Below are positions 16,034 to 24,402 of a DNA stretch of 42,417 bases, in pieces. The stretch's first letter is position 1; each line of letters begins with the position of its first letter. The translations under genes were made by a program, and so were the position numbers. Under the pieces are notes generated by a model. That model worked only from the letters and a program-made list of their open reading frames with translations. It did not search any database and was not told where the DNA came from. Source of the DNA: an uncultured Sulfuricurvum sp. (GTDB lineage: Bacteria; Campylobacterota; Campylobacteria; Campylobacterales; Sulfurimonadaceae); the NCBI RefSeq assembly GCF_937936435.1, contig NZ_CALDDG010000021.1, positions 1 through 42,417 of the forward strand, given 5' to 3'.

Positions 16034-18049
16034 CTATTCGTCGCACATAGGTGACGGTTTACCCGTATAATAGCCTTGGGAAAAATCGATTCCCAGTTTC
16101 TCGACAGCATGATAAACCTCTTCGCAGCTGACGAATTCGGCGATCGTATATGCTCCGATTTTTCGGGCAAAGTCAACGATCGTTTCGACAATAATCCGAT
16201 AGCGGCTGTTATCGACGATTCCGCTGATAAGCGATCCGTCGATTTTGATGTAATCGACATTCAGTTTTAAAATATGCTCGAAATTCGAATATCCCGTTCC
16301 GAAATCGTCAATGGCAATTTTTGCACCGAGGGCTTTCACCTGTTTGATAAATCGCCCCACGGATGCATAATTTTCGATACCTTCGGTCTCCAGTATCTCG
16401 AAAATAATCTGTTCGGAGGTTCCCGTATCGATGATAATTTTGATAATCTCTTGAACCGTATAAGGGTCATTGATATCGTCGATGGAGAGATTGACGGAAA
16501 AGTGATCGGAACGCGACGAAAAGCATCGGCATGCTTCATGGATCACTTTATGGGTGATCCGCGGATACAGCTTCGTCTTTTTGGCGATAGGGAGAAAATC
16601 CATCGGAGGGACAAGATCACCGTTTTCATCGATCATCCGAACCAAAGTCTCGTATTTCGTGATCTCTTTAGTCTTGAAATTGACAATCGGCTGATAATGA
16701 CAGATAATCCGCTCTTCGGCCAAAGCCCGATGTACCGATCCCGTCATCGCAATATTCTTTTTATAGATATCTTCGATATTCTCTTTCTCTTCGTAAAAAG
16801 CGATGGAGAGTTTTTTCTCTTTTGCCATATGCAATGCAATGTCGGCACGTGTTAGCAGTTTTTCGCTTCCGAGTGCCACGCCGACGTTCATTCGTATATT
16901 GATCACCTCATCGGCAACGGTAAAGGTCATCTCGTGTAAACGCAAAAGGATTTGGTTGATCTGCTCTTTAAGCGCATTGCGGGATGTCCCCTCTTCATAA
17001 AACAAAACGGCGAATTCGTCTCCGCCGATTCGGTACGGGCTCATTCCCATCCGTACCGATTCTTGTGCCAATTGAACCAGGATATCGTCTCCGACGGCAA
17101 TCCCGAAAAGATCGTTCATCTCCCGGAAACTGTCGATATTGAAAATTGCGCAGGCTTTAGGGAGATTAAGCTGCATATCCAGCAGCATCTTCTGCCGATT
17201 CGGCAAACCGGTCAATTGATCAAAATGGTTAAAATATTGCGCCCGATCATCGGCCACTCTCTCCGCGGTATTATCGAACACATACCCTTTTATCGTACTC
17301 ACCGCTCCGTCTTCACGGTACTCGACAACCGTAAAGTCTTTAACCCATATAAGGGTGCCGTTTTCTCTTAATAGGCGATACTCTTGAACAAATTTGGTGG
17401 CCTTCATCTCAAGAAATTCTACTACTTCGCTTTCTACTTTTTTGATATCGTCCGGATGAATAAAAGTAGAAAATTTGGTCGCTTTTTTCATCAGTTTACG
17501 GTAGCTGATCCCCAATACCGATTCGATGTTCGGAGAGACAAAACGGATCGGCCACCCCTCTTCGCCGCTCCATTCAAATACTACGACCGGACCGCTTTCG
17601 ATCAGCCGTTTGGTAATATTGAGCTCATTTTCAAGCCGCTTTTGTTCCGTGATATCGCGAGCGCTCCCGATGATCCTGATCAGATTTCCCTCTTCGTCGT
17701 GCAAAGGGGCTTTGTGTACATCAAAGTAGACAAGTTCTCCGCGAATATTGCCGTACTCTTCAAAGCGCATCGGCTTCATCGCCTGCAAAGTCGTTTTATC
17801 GGTATTGAAGCATAATTCTCCAAACGTATGCCATTGAAGATTTTCAGGACATCTAGAGCGTTCTCTCGTAGCAAAAAAAAGGTCATTTTTACCGATCGGC
17901 TCATGTATGTTTTCTGCCATCAAAAGATTGTCGCAAATCGATTGATTGGCAAATATGTAATTTCCTTCCAGATCTTTGACCCATACCATATCCGGCAAAT
18001 GGGTAGAGATAAGGCTAAAAAACCGGTGTGATTCAAAAAACGGCGTCAT
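16034..18049 (-). CDS. PAS-PAS-GGDEF-EAL cyclic di-GMP signalling protein
   Basis: 671 residues without a signal peptide or membrane helix, hence cytosolic. PAS domain 1 spans about 12-135 (VWVKDLEGNYIFANQS, ending IGSARDITEQKR). PAS domain 2 spans about 148-262 (FIHPDD, ending FDNTAERV). The GGDEF domain spans about 270-435 with D306, N312 and an intact GGDEF at 342-346 but no RxxD inhibitory site. The EAL domain spans about 440-671 with ETL at 467-469, DDFGTG at 581-586, K602 and QGYY. Synthase and phosphodiesterase residues are both retained, so either activity is possible. It is divergent from the iron operon and lies 10 bases before the ovoA-region start. Confidence 0.93.
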   Translation of the reverse strand: MTPFFESHRFFSLISTHLPDMVWVKDLEGNYIFANQSICDNLLMAENIHEPIGKNDLFFATRERSRCPENLQWHTFGELCFNTDKTTLQAMKPMRFEEYGNIRGELVYFDVHKAPLHDEEGNLIRIIGSARDITEQKRLENELNITKRLIESGPVVVFEWSGEEGWPIRFVSPNIESVLGISYRKLMKKATKFSTFIHPDDIKKVESEVVEFLEMKATKFVQEYRLLRENGTLIWVKDFTVVEYREDGAVSTIKGYVFDNTAERVADDRAQYFNHFDQLTGLPNRQKMLLDMQLNLPKACAIFNIDSFREMNDLFGIAVGDDILVQLAQESVRMGMSPYRIGGDEFAVLFYEEGTSRNALKEQINQILLRLHEMTFTVADEVINIRMNVGVALGSEKLLTRADIALHMAKEKKLSIAFYEEKENIEDIYKKNIAMTGSVHRALAEERIICHYQPIVNFKTKEITKYETLVRMIDENGDLVPPMDFLPIAKKTKLYPRITHKVIHEACRCFSSRSDHFSVNLSIDDINDPYTVQEIIKIIIDTGTSEQIIFEILETEGIENYASVGRFIKQVKALGAKIAIDDFGTGYSNFEHILKLNVDYIKIDGSLISGIVDNSRYRIIVETIVDFARKIGAYTIAEFVSCEEVYHAVEKLGIDFSQGYYTGKPSPMCDE

Positions 18050-18192
18050 ATCCGATAATCCTGATAAAATGATCTACTGCAATTGCCGTGTTATCATACA
18101 CTAAAAATCTCTTTTCCCACTGTTCTTTCCGCATTTTACTGCTATCTCGACCATCTAAAATTTGCAAAGCAAGAAGATAAATATGAAAACGA

Positions 18193-18214
18193 ATATCAAT
18201 ATTAAGCTTGATAT
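18193..18214. promoter_or_regulatory. Palindrome in the iron-operon promoter region
   Basis: Arms ATATCAA and TTGATAT around 8 bases, upstream of the two Fur-box-like sites. It may be a third operator half or the binding site of another regulator. Confidence 0.35.
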
Positions 18215-18216
18215 AA

Positions 18217-18235
18217 GATGATAGCTATTATCATT
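18217..18235. promoter_or_regulatory. Fur-box-like operator 1 of the iron operon
   Basis: GATGATAGCTATTATCATT matches the classical Fur 19-mer (AATGATAATCATTATCATT register) at 15 of 19 positions by eye. It sits 60-78 bases before the porin start codon. A promoter within the flanking TATA-rich tract would be occluded by iron-loaded Fur. Confidence 0.6.
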
Positions 18236-18244
18236 ACTATATAT

Positions 18245-18263
18245 ATTGATAATGCAAATCAAT
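18245..18263. promoter_or_regulatory. Fur-box-like operator 2 of the iron operon
   Basis: ATTGATAATGCAAATCAAT has perfect 6-base inverted arms (ATTGAT/ATCAAT) around 7 bases and a Fur-like TTGATAAT left half. It overlaps the likely -10/transcription start area, about 32 bases before the porin ATG. Confidence 0.5.
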
Positions 18264-18294
18264 ACCCTATCCATTATGAAACAAAAGGTGTGAC

Positions 18295-19494
18295 ATGAAG
18301 AAAACGATCGTAATGAGTTTGGCGGCTGCAGCGACGCTCAGTGCAACAACATTGGATGAGGCGTTTGTCTCCGGAAAAACGAGCGGAGAGATTCGCAGTG
18401 CCTATATCAGTAATAGCTATGATGCGGGAGAGAACACATACGGAACCGCGATCGGAGGGATTTTGAAATACGAAACCGCGTCGTGGAATAATCTATCGTT
18501 CGGCGTTGCCGCATATATTAGCCAACGAATAGGTTTTATCTCCGGCAATGATGTTCATACAACCACCGAAATATTTGATGAAGAGGGGAAATCGTATGCG
18601 TATGTCGGAGAAGCGTATATCGATTACACTACAGATAACTTTACGTTTCGTATAGGACGTCAACAACTGGATACTCCGTTCGCCGACACGGATGATATCC
18701 GGATGAATCCCAATACCTTCGAAGCGGCCGTCGTCACCTATAACGGCATCGACGCGACGACGTTGATCGGAGGATATGCTACCCGTTGGAGCGGATACGA
18801 TTCCGGCGATGACAAATCGACGTTTAAACGTCTAGGCGGCGAAGGGAGCGACGGCACGATCATTCTCGGTATTCAAAACGAGAGTATCGAAAACCTTGCC
18901 GTCCAAGGGTGGTATTACGGCGTCGATAAACTGGCCGACCTCTATTACGCCGATGCGGCCTACACCATCGCCTTTAGCGAAGATATCGGATTGGAACTTG
19001 CGGCACAGTATGCCCGTTTCAGCGAAGATAATGACGCAACCGGAACTCCGACAGGTATCGACGGGAGCGTTTACGGTCTCGGAGCGAGTCTGAATGTAGG
19101 AGCCCTGACGCTGGGTGCCGCCTATAACCGCGGCAGTAATGATGATGGCAAAGCACCTCCGATCGGCTTTGGAGGCGGTCCGTATCTGACGTCGATGGAA
19201 GAGTGGACGATTGAGGGGATGGAAGATGTCAAAGCCTATCAGCTCAGTGCCGAGCTCGATTTGAGCGCTACAGGCATCGAAGGATTAAGTCTATGCGCAT
19301 TGTACGGATCGTTTAAAAGCAATCCTGCAGATGCTAAAGTCGACGAGTTCGATCTCATAGCCACGTACGAAATCAACGAAGCAATCAGTGCCGATATCAG
19401 CTATGCCGATATCGATGATCGCAACGGCAATGCCGACGGTGGAAACGATGCGGGATACAGCCGTTTCCTCGCACGTATCAACTACACATTTTAA
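18295..19494 (+). CDS. Outer-membrane beta-barrel porin, first gene of the iron operon
   Basis: 399 residues with a Sec signal peptide (MKKTIVMSLAAAATLSAT, cleavage near residue 18). The mature part is made of alternating short beta strands (such as YIDYTTDNFTFRIGRQQLDT) and ends in Phe (NYTF), the signature recognised by the BAM machinery. It resembles the OprD-like or Campylobacterota porins and has no TonB box or plug, so it is a channel rather than a TonB receptor. Its position behind Fur-like sites and before the imelysin genes suggests passage of iron or small iron chelates. A ribosome-binding site AAAGGTG lies 4 bases before the ATG. Confidence 0.8.
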   Translation: MKKTIVMSLAAAATLSATTLDEAFVSGKTSGEIRSAYISNSYDAGENTYGTAIGGILKYETASWNNLSFGVAAYISQRIGFISGNDVHTTTEIFDEEGKSYAYVGEAYIDYTTDNFTFRIGRQQLDTPFADTDDIRMNPNTFEAAVVTYNGIDATTLIGGYATRWSGYDSGDDKSTFKRLGGEGSDGTIILGIQNESIENLAVQGWYYGVDKLADLYYADAAYTIAFSEDIGLELAAQYARFSEDNDATGTPTGIDGSVYGLGASLNVGALTLGAAYNRGSNDDGKAPPIGFGGGPYLTSMEEWTIEGMEDVKAYQLSAELDLSATGIEGLSLCALYGSFKSNPADAKVDEFDLIATYEINEAISADISYADIDDRNGNADGGNDAGYSRFLARINYTF

Positions 19495-19503
19495 AGGAAT
19501 CTT

Positions 19504-20838
19504 ATGATGAATACCATGCTAAAAACCGCTTATATCTCAGTAGCGATGAGCGCCGTTTTGGCCGCAACACCCACCAAAGATGTAAAAACGGCGATCCTCG
19601 ACAATTATGCGGCGATCGCTACCGCCAATTACACAGATGCGTTAAAAGATGCAAAGTCGATGGAATCGTCAATCAAAGCATTCGTCGCCGCTCCGAGCGA
19701 AGCGACTCTCGCCGATGCAAAATCGGCATGGCTTAAAGCACGCGAAAGCTACGGGACGACTGAAGCGTTCCGCCTCTCTAACGGTCCTATCGACGCCGAA
19801 GAGGGATGGATAGCCGAAAGCTACGGCGCTCTGGAGGGACAGATCAATGCATGGCCTTTGGATGAAAACATGATCGACTATACGATCGATGCGGACGGGA
19901 AAAAAACTTCCGGCAATATCATCGATACCCGCGGCAAATTCAATCCCGGCGGTGAAAACTCAAAAGAGGTAGATGTCACTACGATCAACGCTGAAGCGAT
20001 CACCGCGTTAAATGAAAACGGTGGAGAAGCGAACGTCGCTACGGGATACCACGCAATCGAATTTCTCCTTTGGGGGCAAGACCAAGACTACAGCAACTTT
20101 ACCAAAGATGCGATAACGAACGGGCCGATGAGCGCCGGTGAGCGTCCTTTGAGCGACTATACGACGGATGCCGACGCCGACCGCCGAAAAGCCTATCTGG
20201 TAGCGGCATCGGAGAAGATCGTCGCCGATTTACAAACGGTCGATGGTGCATGGGACACCGCTATCAGCGCCGATTGTTCGAAAGATGCGACCGGGTGCTA
20301 CCGTGGAGCGATTTTAGGTCAGCTCAAAGGAAAAGACGCCGCTAAAAACATCCCCGCAAAAGAGGCGCTGAAACAGATCATGGCGGGACTGGGTGTCTTT
20401 ATCAAATCCGAGCTGGCGAATGAGCGGATCGCGGTGGCGGTACTGACGCCGAGCGAAGAAGACGAGCATTCATGCTTCAGCGACAATACCCATCGCGACA
20501 TTGCCCAAAACTATCAAGGGTTCAAAAATATCCTCATCGGACAATACGGTTCTATCAAAGGGGTGAGCATGCTCGATGCGCTCGATCCTAAAACCAAAAA
20601 AGTGATGACGAACATGATGAGCTCGATCGAAGCCAAAATCGCCAAAATCGACGCAACGGCGAAAACGACCGCCCATTTCGATTATCAGATCCGCAGCGAT
20701 AATCCGATGTCCGGCGAAATCAAAAAGCTCAAAAATGAGATGCGCCGCCTCGGCGACATGATGGTGTTGGTAGCAAAAGCCAACGGTATCCGCCTCAGTA
20801 CCGACGACGTTACCGATCCGGAAGAGACGAAACTCTAA
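19504..20838 (+). CDS. Imelysin (M75/IrpA-like) periplasmic iron-binding protein
   Basis: 444 residues with a signal peptide at about 1-21. The M75 signature GxHxxE is intact as GYHAIE at 181-186 within ATGYHAIEFLLWGQDQ. Other family blocks are KSAWLKARESYGTTEAFR near 73-90, GPIDAEEGW near 94, and a second-half SDNTHRDIAQNYQGFKN stretch typical of IrpA. The family includes EfeO of EfeUOB and cyanobacterial IrpA; most are thought to bind metal rather than to be proteases. A pair of Cys near 257-265 (DCSKDATGC) could form a disulfide. AAAGGA lies 5 bases before the ATG, and the stop directly abuts the next ATG. Confidence 0.9.
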   Translation: MMNTMLKTAYISVAMSAVLAATPTKDVKTAILDNYAAIATANYTDALKDAKSMESSIKAFVAAPSEATLADAKSAWLKARESYGTTEAFRLSNGPIDAEEGWIAESYGALEGQINAWPLDENMIDYTIDADGKKTSGNIIDTRGKFNPGGENSKEVDVTTINAEAITALNENGGEANVATGYHAIEFLLWGQDQDYSNFTKDAITNGPMSAGERPLSDYTTDADADRRKAYLVAASEKIVADLQTVDGAWDTAISADCSKDATGCYRGAILGQLKGKDAAKNIPAKEALKQIMAGLGVFIKSELANERIAVAVLTPSEEDEHSCFSDNTHRDIAQNYQGFKNILIGQYGSIKGVSMLDALDPKTKKVMTNMMSSIEAKIAKIDATAKTTAHFDYQIRSDNPMSGEIKKLKNEMRRLGDMMVLVAKANGIRLSTDDVTDPEETKL

Positions 20839-22146
20839 ATGTTTTTTCGAATAGCCACGGCAATCGCCCTCATGGGGGCGTGCGCTTTAGCCAGTCATGA
20901 CCATCTGATTCAGACTAAAGCGCTTTTATCGCAAGCCGACGACAACCTCTCCGCCGAAGAGACCGAGCGTTTTATTCTGGGCAAAAGTTTTTTCCGTATC
21001 CCGTGGGTCGAAGCCCCCAGCGCTACGACAGCACGCGACGGATTGGGGCCGCTGTTTAGTGCCAACACCTGCATCAGCTGCCATCCCCATAACGGAGCGG
21101 GATCGGTCTATACGGCCGACGGAAGGATCAGCCGATCACTGGTTACGCGATTTTCGCTCAAAGGACGAAGCGATCCAAAACGCGGGTTCGTCCCCGATCC
21201 CGTCTACGGAGCGCAGTTGAGCATCAACGGTGTCAGAGGGATTCCCTTCGAGGGGAAGCCGACTTTAGTGTATGAGACGGTGATGAGTTCGTATCCTGAC
21301 GGAACCCGTATCGAATTGCGTCGCCCCCTTCCCGGGGTCAAAGAGCTGAACTACGGAGCGTTACATCCGGATACGACGATCTCCAACCGCCTCGCCCCCG
21401 CACTGGTCGGTATGGGCCTGCTGAATCGTATCGGCGATACAGAGATACTCTCCCGCGAAGATCCCGATGACCGGAACCGTGACGGCATCTCGGGTCGGGC
21501 AAACCGCGTATACGATCCAATCACGGGCACTACGCTCATAGGACGCTTTACGTGGAAAGCCTCCGCCCCGAGCGTACGCCATCAGGTCGCTTCGGCATTT
21601 CACAACGATATGGGGCTGACGACATCGCTTTATCCGATGAAGAACTGCACATCCGTGCAAAAAGAGTGTCTCGACGCTCCGCACGGACGAGATGCCCTCG
21701 ACGTACCGGACGAGCGGCTGGATGCGGTAAGTTTTTACGTCAGCCGTTTGCGCATTCCCGAACCCGCAATCGGAAATGCAAAAGGGAAGAAACTCTTTGC
21801 ACAAATCGGATGCGCGGCATGCCATATACCTGCGATGGCAATGGCGGATGGAAACACGATCACTCCCTACAGCGATCTTCTCCTGCACGATATGGGAGAA
21901 GCGCTCTCTGACGGACGGCGCGAGTTCGATGCGGATGAACACGAATGGCGAACTCAGCCGCTGTGGGGGATCGGGAAACGAACTACCGTGTTGAATCAGC
22001 GCAATTATCTCCACGACGGTCGTGCGAGAACTATCGAAGAAGCGATCCTCTGGCACGGGGGAGAAGCCTCAGCCGCTCGGGAAAGTTTTAAGTCTCTGAG
22101 CCGTTTTGATCGACGTGCCGTACTCCAATTTTTAGAAGGTCTGTAA
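20839..22146 (+). CDS. Di-haem oxidoreductase (DHOR/'thiol oxidoreductase' family)
   Basis: 435 residues, exported (signal peptide about 1-18). There are two c-type haem sites, CISCH at 78-82 and CAACH at 325-329, with the family features GLGPLFSANTC, HPDTTISNRLAPALVG, DRNRDGISGR and a C-terminal YLHDGRARTIEEAILWHGGE that resembles MauG/CcpA peroxidases. The old label 'thiol oxidoreductase' is not evidence of substrate. It starts right after the imelysin stop (TAAATG) and ends right before the second imelysin (TAAATG), an arrangement that I recall as recurrent in proteobacterial imelysin loci. It probably handles electron transfer to or from iron in the periplasm. Confidence 0.9.
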   Translation: MFFRIATAIALMGACALASHDHLIQTKALLSQADDNLSAEETERFILGKSFFRIPWVEAPSATTARDGLGPLFSANTCISCHPHNGAGSVYTADGRISRSLVTRFSLKGRSDPKRGFVPDPVYGAQLSINGVRGIPFEGKPTLVYETVMSSYPDGTRIELRRPLPGVKELNYGALHPDTTISNRLAPALVGMGLLNRIGDTEILSREDPDDRNRDGISGRANRVYDPITGTTLIGRFTWKASAPSVRHQVASAFHNDMGLTTSLYPMKNCTSVQKECLDAPHGRDALDVPDERLDAVSFYVSRLRIPEPAIGNAKGKKLFAQIGCAACHIPAMAMADGNTITPYSDLLLHDMGEALSDGRREFDADEHEWRTQPLWGIGKRTTVLNQRNYLHDGRARTIEEAILWHGGEASAARESFKSLSRFDRRAVLQFLEGL

Positions 22147-23109
22147 ATGAAAAAAATAGTGCTGTTCCTGTTTGCCGTTATATCGCTGTGTGCGGCGGAC
22201 AAACCGTTTCCTAAAGGAATATACGAAGAGGTGATCCTCGCCGATGCCCGACATGCCGTATCGAGCGCGCAAACGGTGGTTAAGAGTCTCGAAACGGGAA
22301 AGATGGATCGTAAAGCGTTCGAAGAGCTTGCACTCGACTGGAAAAAAGTACAAGCGCTCTACATCGCCGGAGAGCTCGATGAATCGTTTGCCGACACCCC
22401 TTATGAGATCGATATCTACCACAATGCTAAAGAGGACGTGACGGCTCAGCTCGATCATATCATCCGTTCAAATGAGCCCCTTGAGCGGGCAATGTTCAAA
22501 AATTCGTACAAAACCCTCACCGCATTGGAATATCTGATGTTCAAAAAACCCAAAAATCCTGAGCGTGAACAGGCGATGGCATTGATCTCGGCGCGTACGA
22601 TACAGACCAAACTTTCTTCCATCGCCTCCGTGTACGAAAAAGAGGAAAAAGTTCTGATGGCGGACGAAAGCCGTTTCAACGCCCTGATGATGAATCAGCT
22701 GATCGCCAGCTCTTACGAGCTCAAAGAGTGGCGGGTCGGAGAACCGACCGGATGGGCGAAAAAATACAAATCGCAGCGGGATATCCGCCGCGCCGATTTG
22801 TATCGCAGCGCTCTCGCCCTCAAAGGAATTCAAACGATCCTCCAAACCCATAAACGGGTGATGGACGCTGTCGGATATGTCGATTTCGGCGATTATGCGA
22901 TCCGTTCAGGTGCGAAGAGCGAAGTCGTACTCGTGCGAAAAGCGCTCTCTGCGGCGATCAAAGATGCCGCTCTGCTCAACGGCGAGCTTCTCTCTCCCGC
23001 TTCCAAAACACTATATACCGATTTGGGACGGCTCCATAACGGCTATTACATCTCGTTAATCGGGGCATTGAAAATGACTTCGAAAATTTTGGATGCCGAC
23101 GGTGATTGA
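22147..23109 (+). CDS. Second imelysin-family protein, signature motif degenerate
   Basis: 320 residues with a signal peptide at about 1-17. It has the helical-bundle M75 layout: LALDWKKVQALYIAGELD near 62, a YHNAKEDV segment near 91, and YKTLTALEYLMFK near 121 where the first imelysin has GYHAIEFLLWG. The Gly and His of GxHxxE are thus replaced (T and T) while the Glu (E128) is kept. Partner imelysins after DHOR genes are often divergent like this, so it may be a structural or docking partner rather than a metal binder. It is in frame-tight order with the DHOR gene. Only one base separates its TGA from the next start. Confidence 0.82.
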   Translation: MKKIVLFLFAVISLCAADKPFPKGIYEEVILADARHAVSSAQTVVKSLETGKMDRKAFEELALDWKKVQALYIAGELDESFADTPYEIDIYHNAKEDVTAQLDHIIRSNEPLERAMFKNSYKTLTALEYLMFKKPKNPEREQAMALISARTIQTKLSSIASVYEKEEKVLMADESRFNALMMNQLIASSYELKEWRVGEPTGWAKKYKSQRDIRRADLYRSALALKGIQTILQTHKRVMDAVGYVDFGDYAIRSGAKSEVVLVRKALSAAIKDAALLNGELLSPASKTLYTDLGRLHNGYYISLIGALKMTSKILDADGD

Positions 23110-23110
23110 G

Positions 23111-23992
23111 ATGACTCCGTGGGATTATTTTTTCGATCCTTCCAAACGTCTGTACTGGCTCTATCTCGCGAGCTCGGCGCTGATCGCGGCGGTTTTTCTC
23201 CTGCGTAAGCCGAAAATGCTCTCACACGCCTTCTCGGCGATGATATGGTGGCATCCGAGCGCACGTCTCGATTATGGTTATTTTATCGTTTCGCTTCTCT
23301 TTAAAACCCTCCTGATCTTCCCTCTGGTGATCAGTGCGGAAGAGGTGACACGGATCGTTTATACCTTTTTGGCGTCGTATTTAGGGTACGTCGATATCGA
23401 TATGGGATACGGATCGGTAATGGTTCTTTATACGCTGTCGCTCTTTCTCTTCAGCGATTTTACCCGCTACTGGCTCCACCGATGGCTCCATACCGTCCCG
23501 TTTTTATGGCGGTTTCATCAGGTTCATCACAGCGCACGGGTTCTCAATCCCCTGACGTTTTATCGGGTTCATCCGGTCGAAAATCTCCTCTTCGGTTTCC
23601 GTTACGCTCTCAGTGCCGGAGTCGTAAGCGGTATTTTCATTTTTTTATTCGGGAGTTTGGAGATGATCGACCTGTTGGGAGTCAACGCTTTTATCGTCGC
23701 ATTTTTGGCTTTGGGATCGAATCTGCGCCATTCCCATGTGGCGTTAGGGTTTCCGAAACGGATAGAGAAATGGGTCTCCTCCCCCGCGCAGCATCAGCTC
23801 CATCATGCCCAAAACACGATGAATAAAAACTACGGAGGCGCCCTTTCGCTATGGGATACCCTTTTCGGAACCCTCGCCCTTAGCGCCGACACAAAACGCT
23901 CCCGTTTCGGTTTGAGACGGGAGCAAATGGAGGCTTATCGGACGATTTGGGGATTGTTATCCAAACCTTTTATACCAAGGAAAATATCATGA
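23111..23992 (+). CDS. Membrane di-iron hydroxylase (fatty acid hydroxylase/sterol desaturase superfamily)
   Basis: 293 residues with several membrane segments and the complete histidine clusters of the family: HRWLH at 123-127, HQVHH at 136-140, HSH at 207-209 and HQLHH at 228-232. These ligate two irons for O2-dependent hydroxylation or desaturation of a lipid-like substrate at the cytoplasmic face. I start it at ATG 23111 because GGTGA lies 5 bases upstream; an earlier ATG at 23093 has no site. It overlaps the DoxX-like gene by four bases. Why an iron operon contains this enzyme is unclear; membrane lipid or siderophore-like lipid modification are guesses. Confidence 0.85.
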   Translation: MTPWDYFFDPSKRLYWLYLASSALIAAVFLLRKPKMLSHAFSAMIWWHPSARLDYGYFIVSLLFKTLLIFPLVISAEEVTRIVYTFLASYLGYVDIDMGYGSVMVLYTLSLFLFSDFTRYWLHRWLHTVPFLWRFHQVHHSARVLNPLTFYRVHPVENLLFGFRYALSAGVVSGIFIFLFGSLEMIDLLGVNAFIVAFLALGSNLRHSHVALGFPKRIEKWVSSPAQHQLHHAQNTMNKNYGGALSLWDTLFGTLALSADTKRSRFGLRREQMEAYRTIWGLLSKPFIPRKIS

Positions 23993-24402
23993 ATAGTACT
24001 ACGGCATCGCGAATGATGCAGCTCGGACTGGGAATCTGCTTTTTATGGTTCGGAATGCTCAAATTTTTTTCGGGTCTCAGCCCCGCGGAGACGCTGGCGG
24101 TCATGACGATCGATCGGCTCACTTTTTCAATCATCCCTTCGGAGATAGCGATCAAATTGCTCGCAGTGTGGGAAGTCGCCGTAGGGATCGGATTTTTATT
24201 CGGCAAAAAGCTCCGCTGGATCGTCGCCCTCTTTTTGGTCCATATGACGTTTACCTTCGCTCCGCTGATACTGTTTCCTGAGATTTGTTTTACCCAAGCG
24301 CCGTTTGCCTTGACGTTGGTCGGACAATACATTGTAAAAAATATCGTTCTGATTATGGGCGGGATTATTATTTATATCTTGGAAACGGAGAAACAACAAT
24401 GA
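23989..24402 (+). CDS. DoxX-like four-helix membrane protein
   Basis: 137 residues with four hydrophobic helices (about 10-26, 48-75, 80-100 and 105-132) and the DoxX-type sequence LGICFLWFGMLKFFSGLSPAE. Start ATG has AAGGA 7 bases upstream and overlaps the hydroxylase stop (ATGA); its own stop overlaps the peroxidase ATG (ATGA). DoxX relatives occur beside quinone or redox enzymes. It may be a small partner of the hydroxylase or the peroxidase; no catalytic residues are apparent. Confidence 0.72.
   Translation: MNSTTASRMMQLGLGICFLWFGMLKFFSGLSPAETLAVMTIDRLTFSIIPSEIAIKLLAVWEVAVGIGFLFGKKLRWIVALFLVHMTFTFAPLILFPEICFTQAPFALTLVGQYIVKNIVLIMGGIIIYILETEKQQ

Noticed and set aside
21361..22056. 231-codon open frame on the minus strand
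   Set aside because: It is antisense to the DHOR gene with its CxxCH sites; no domain recognised.
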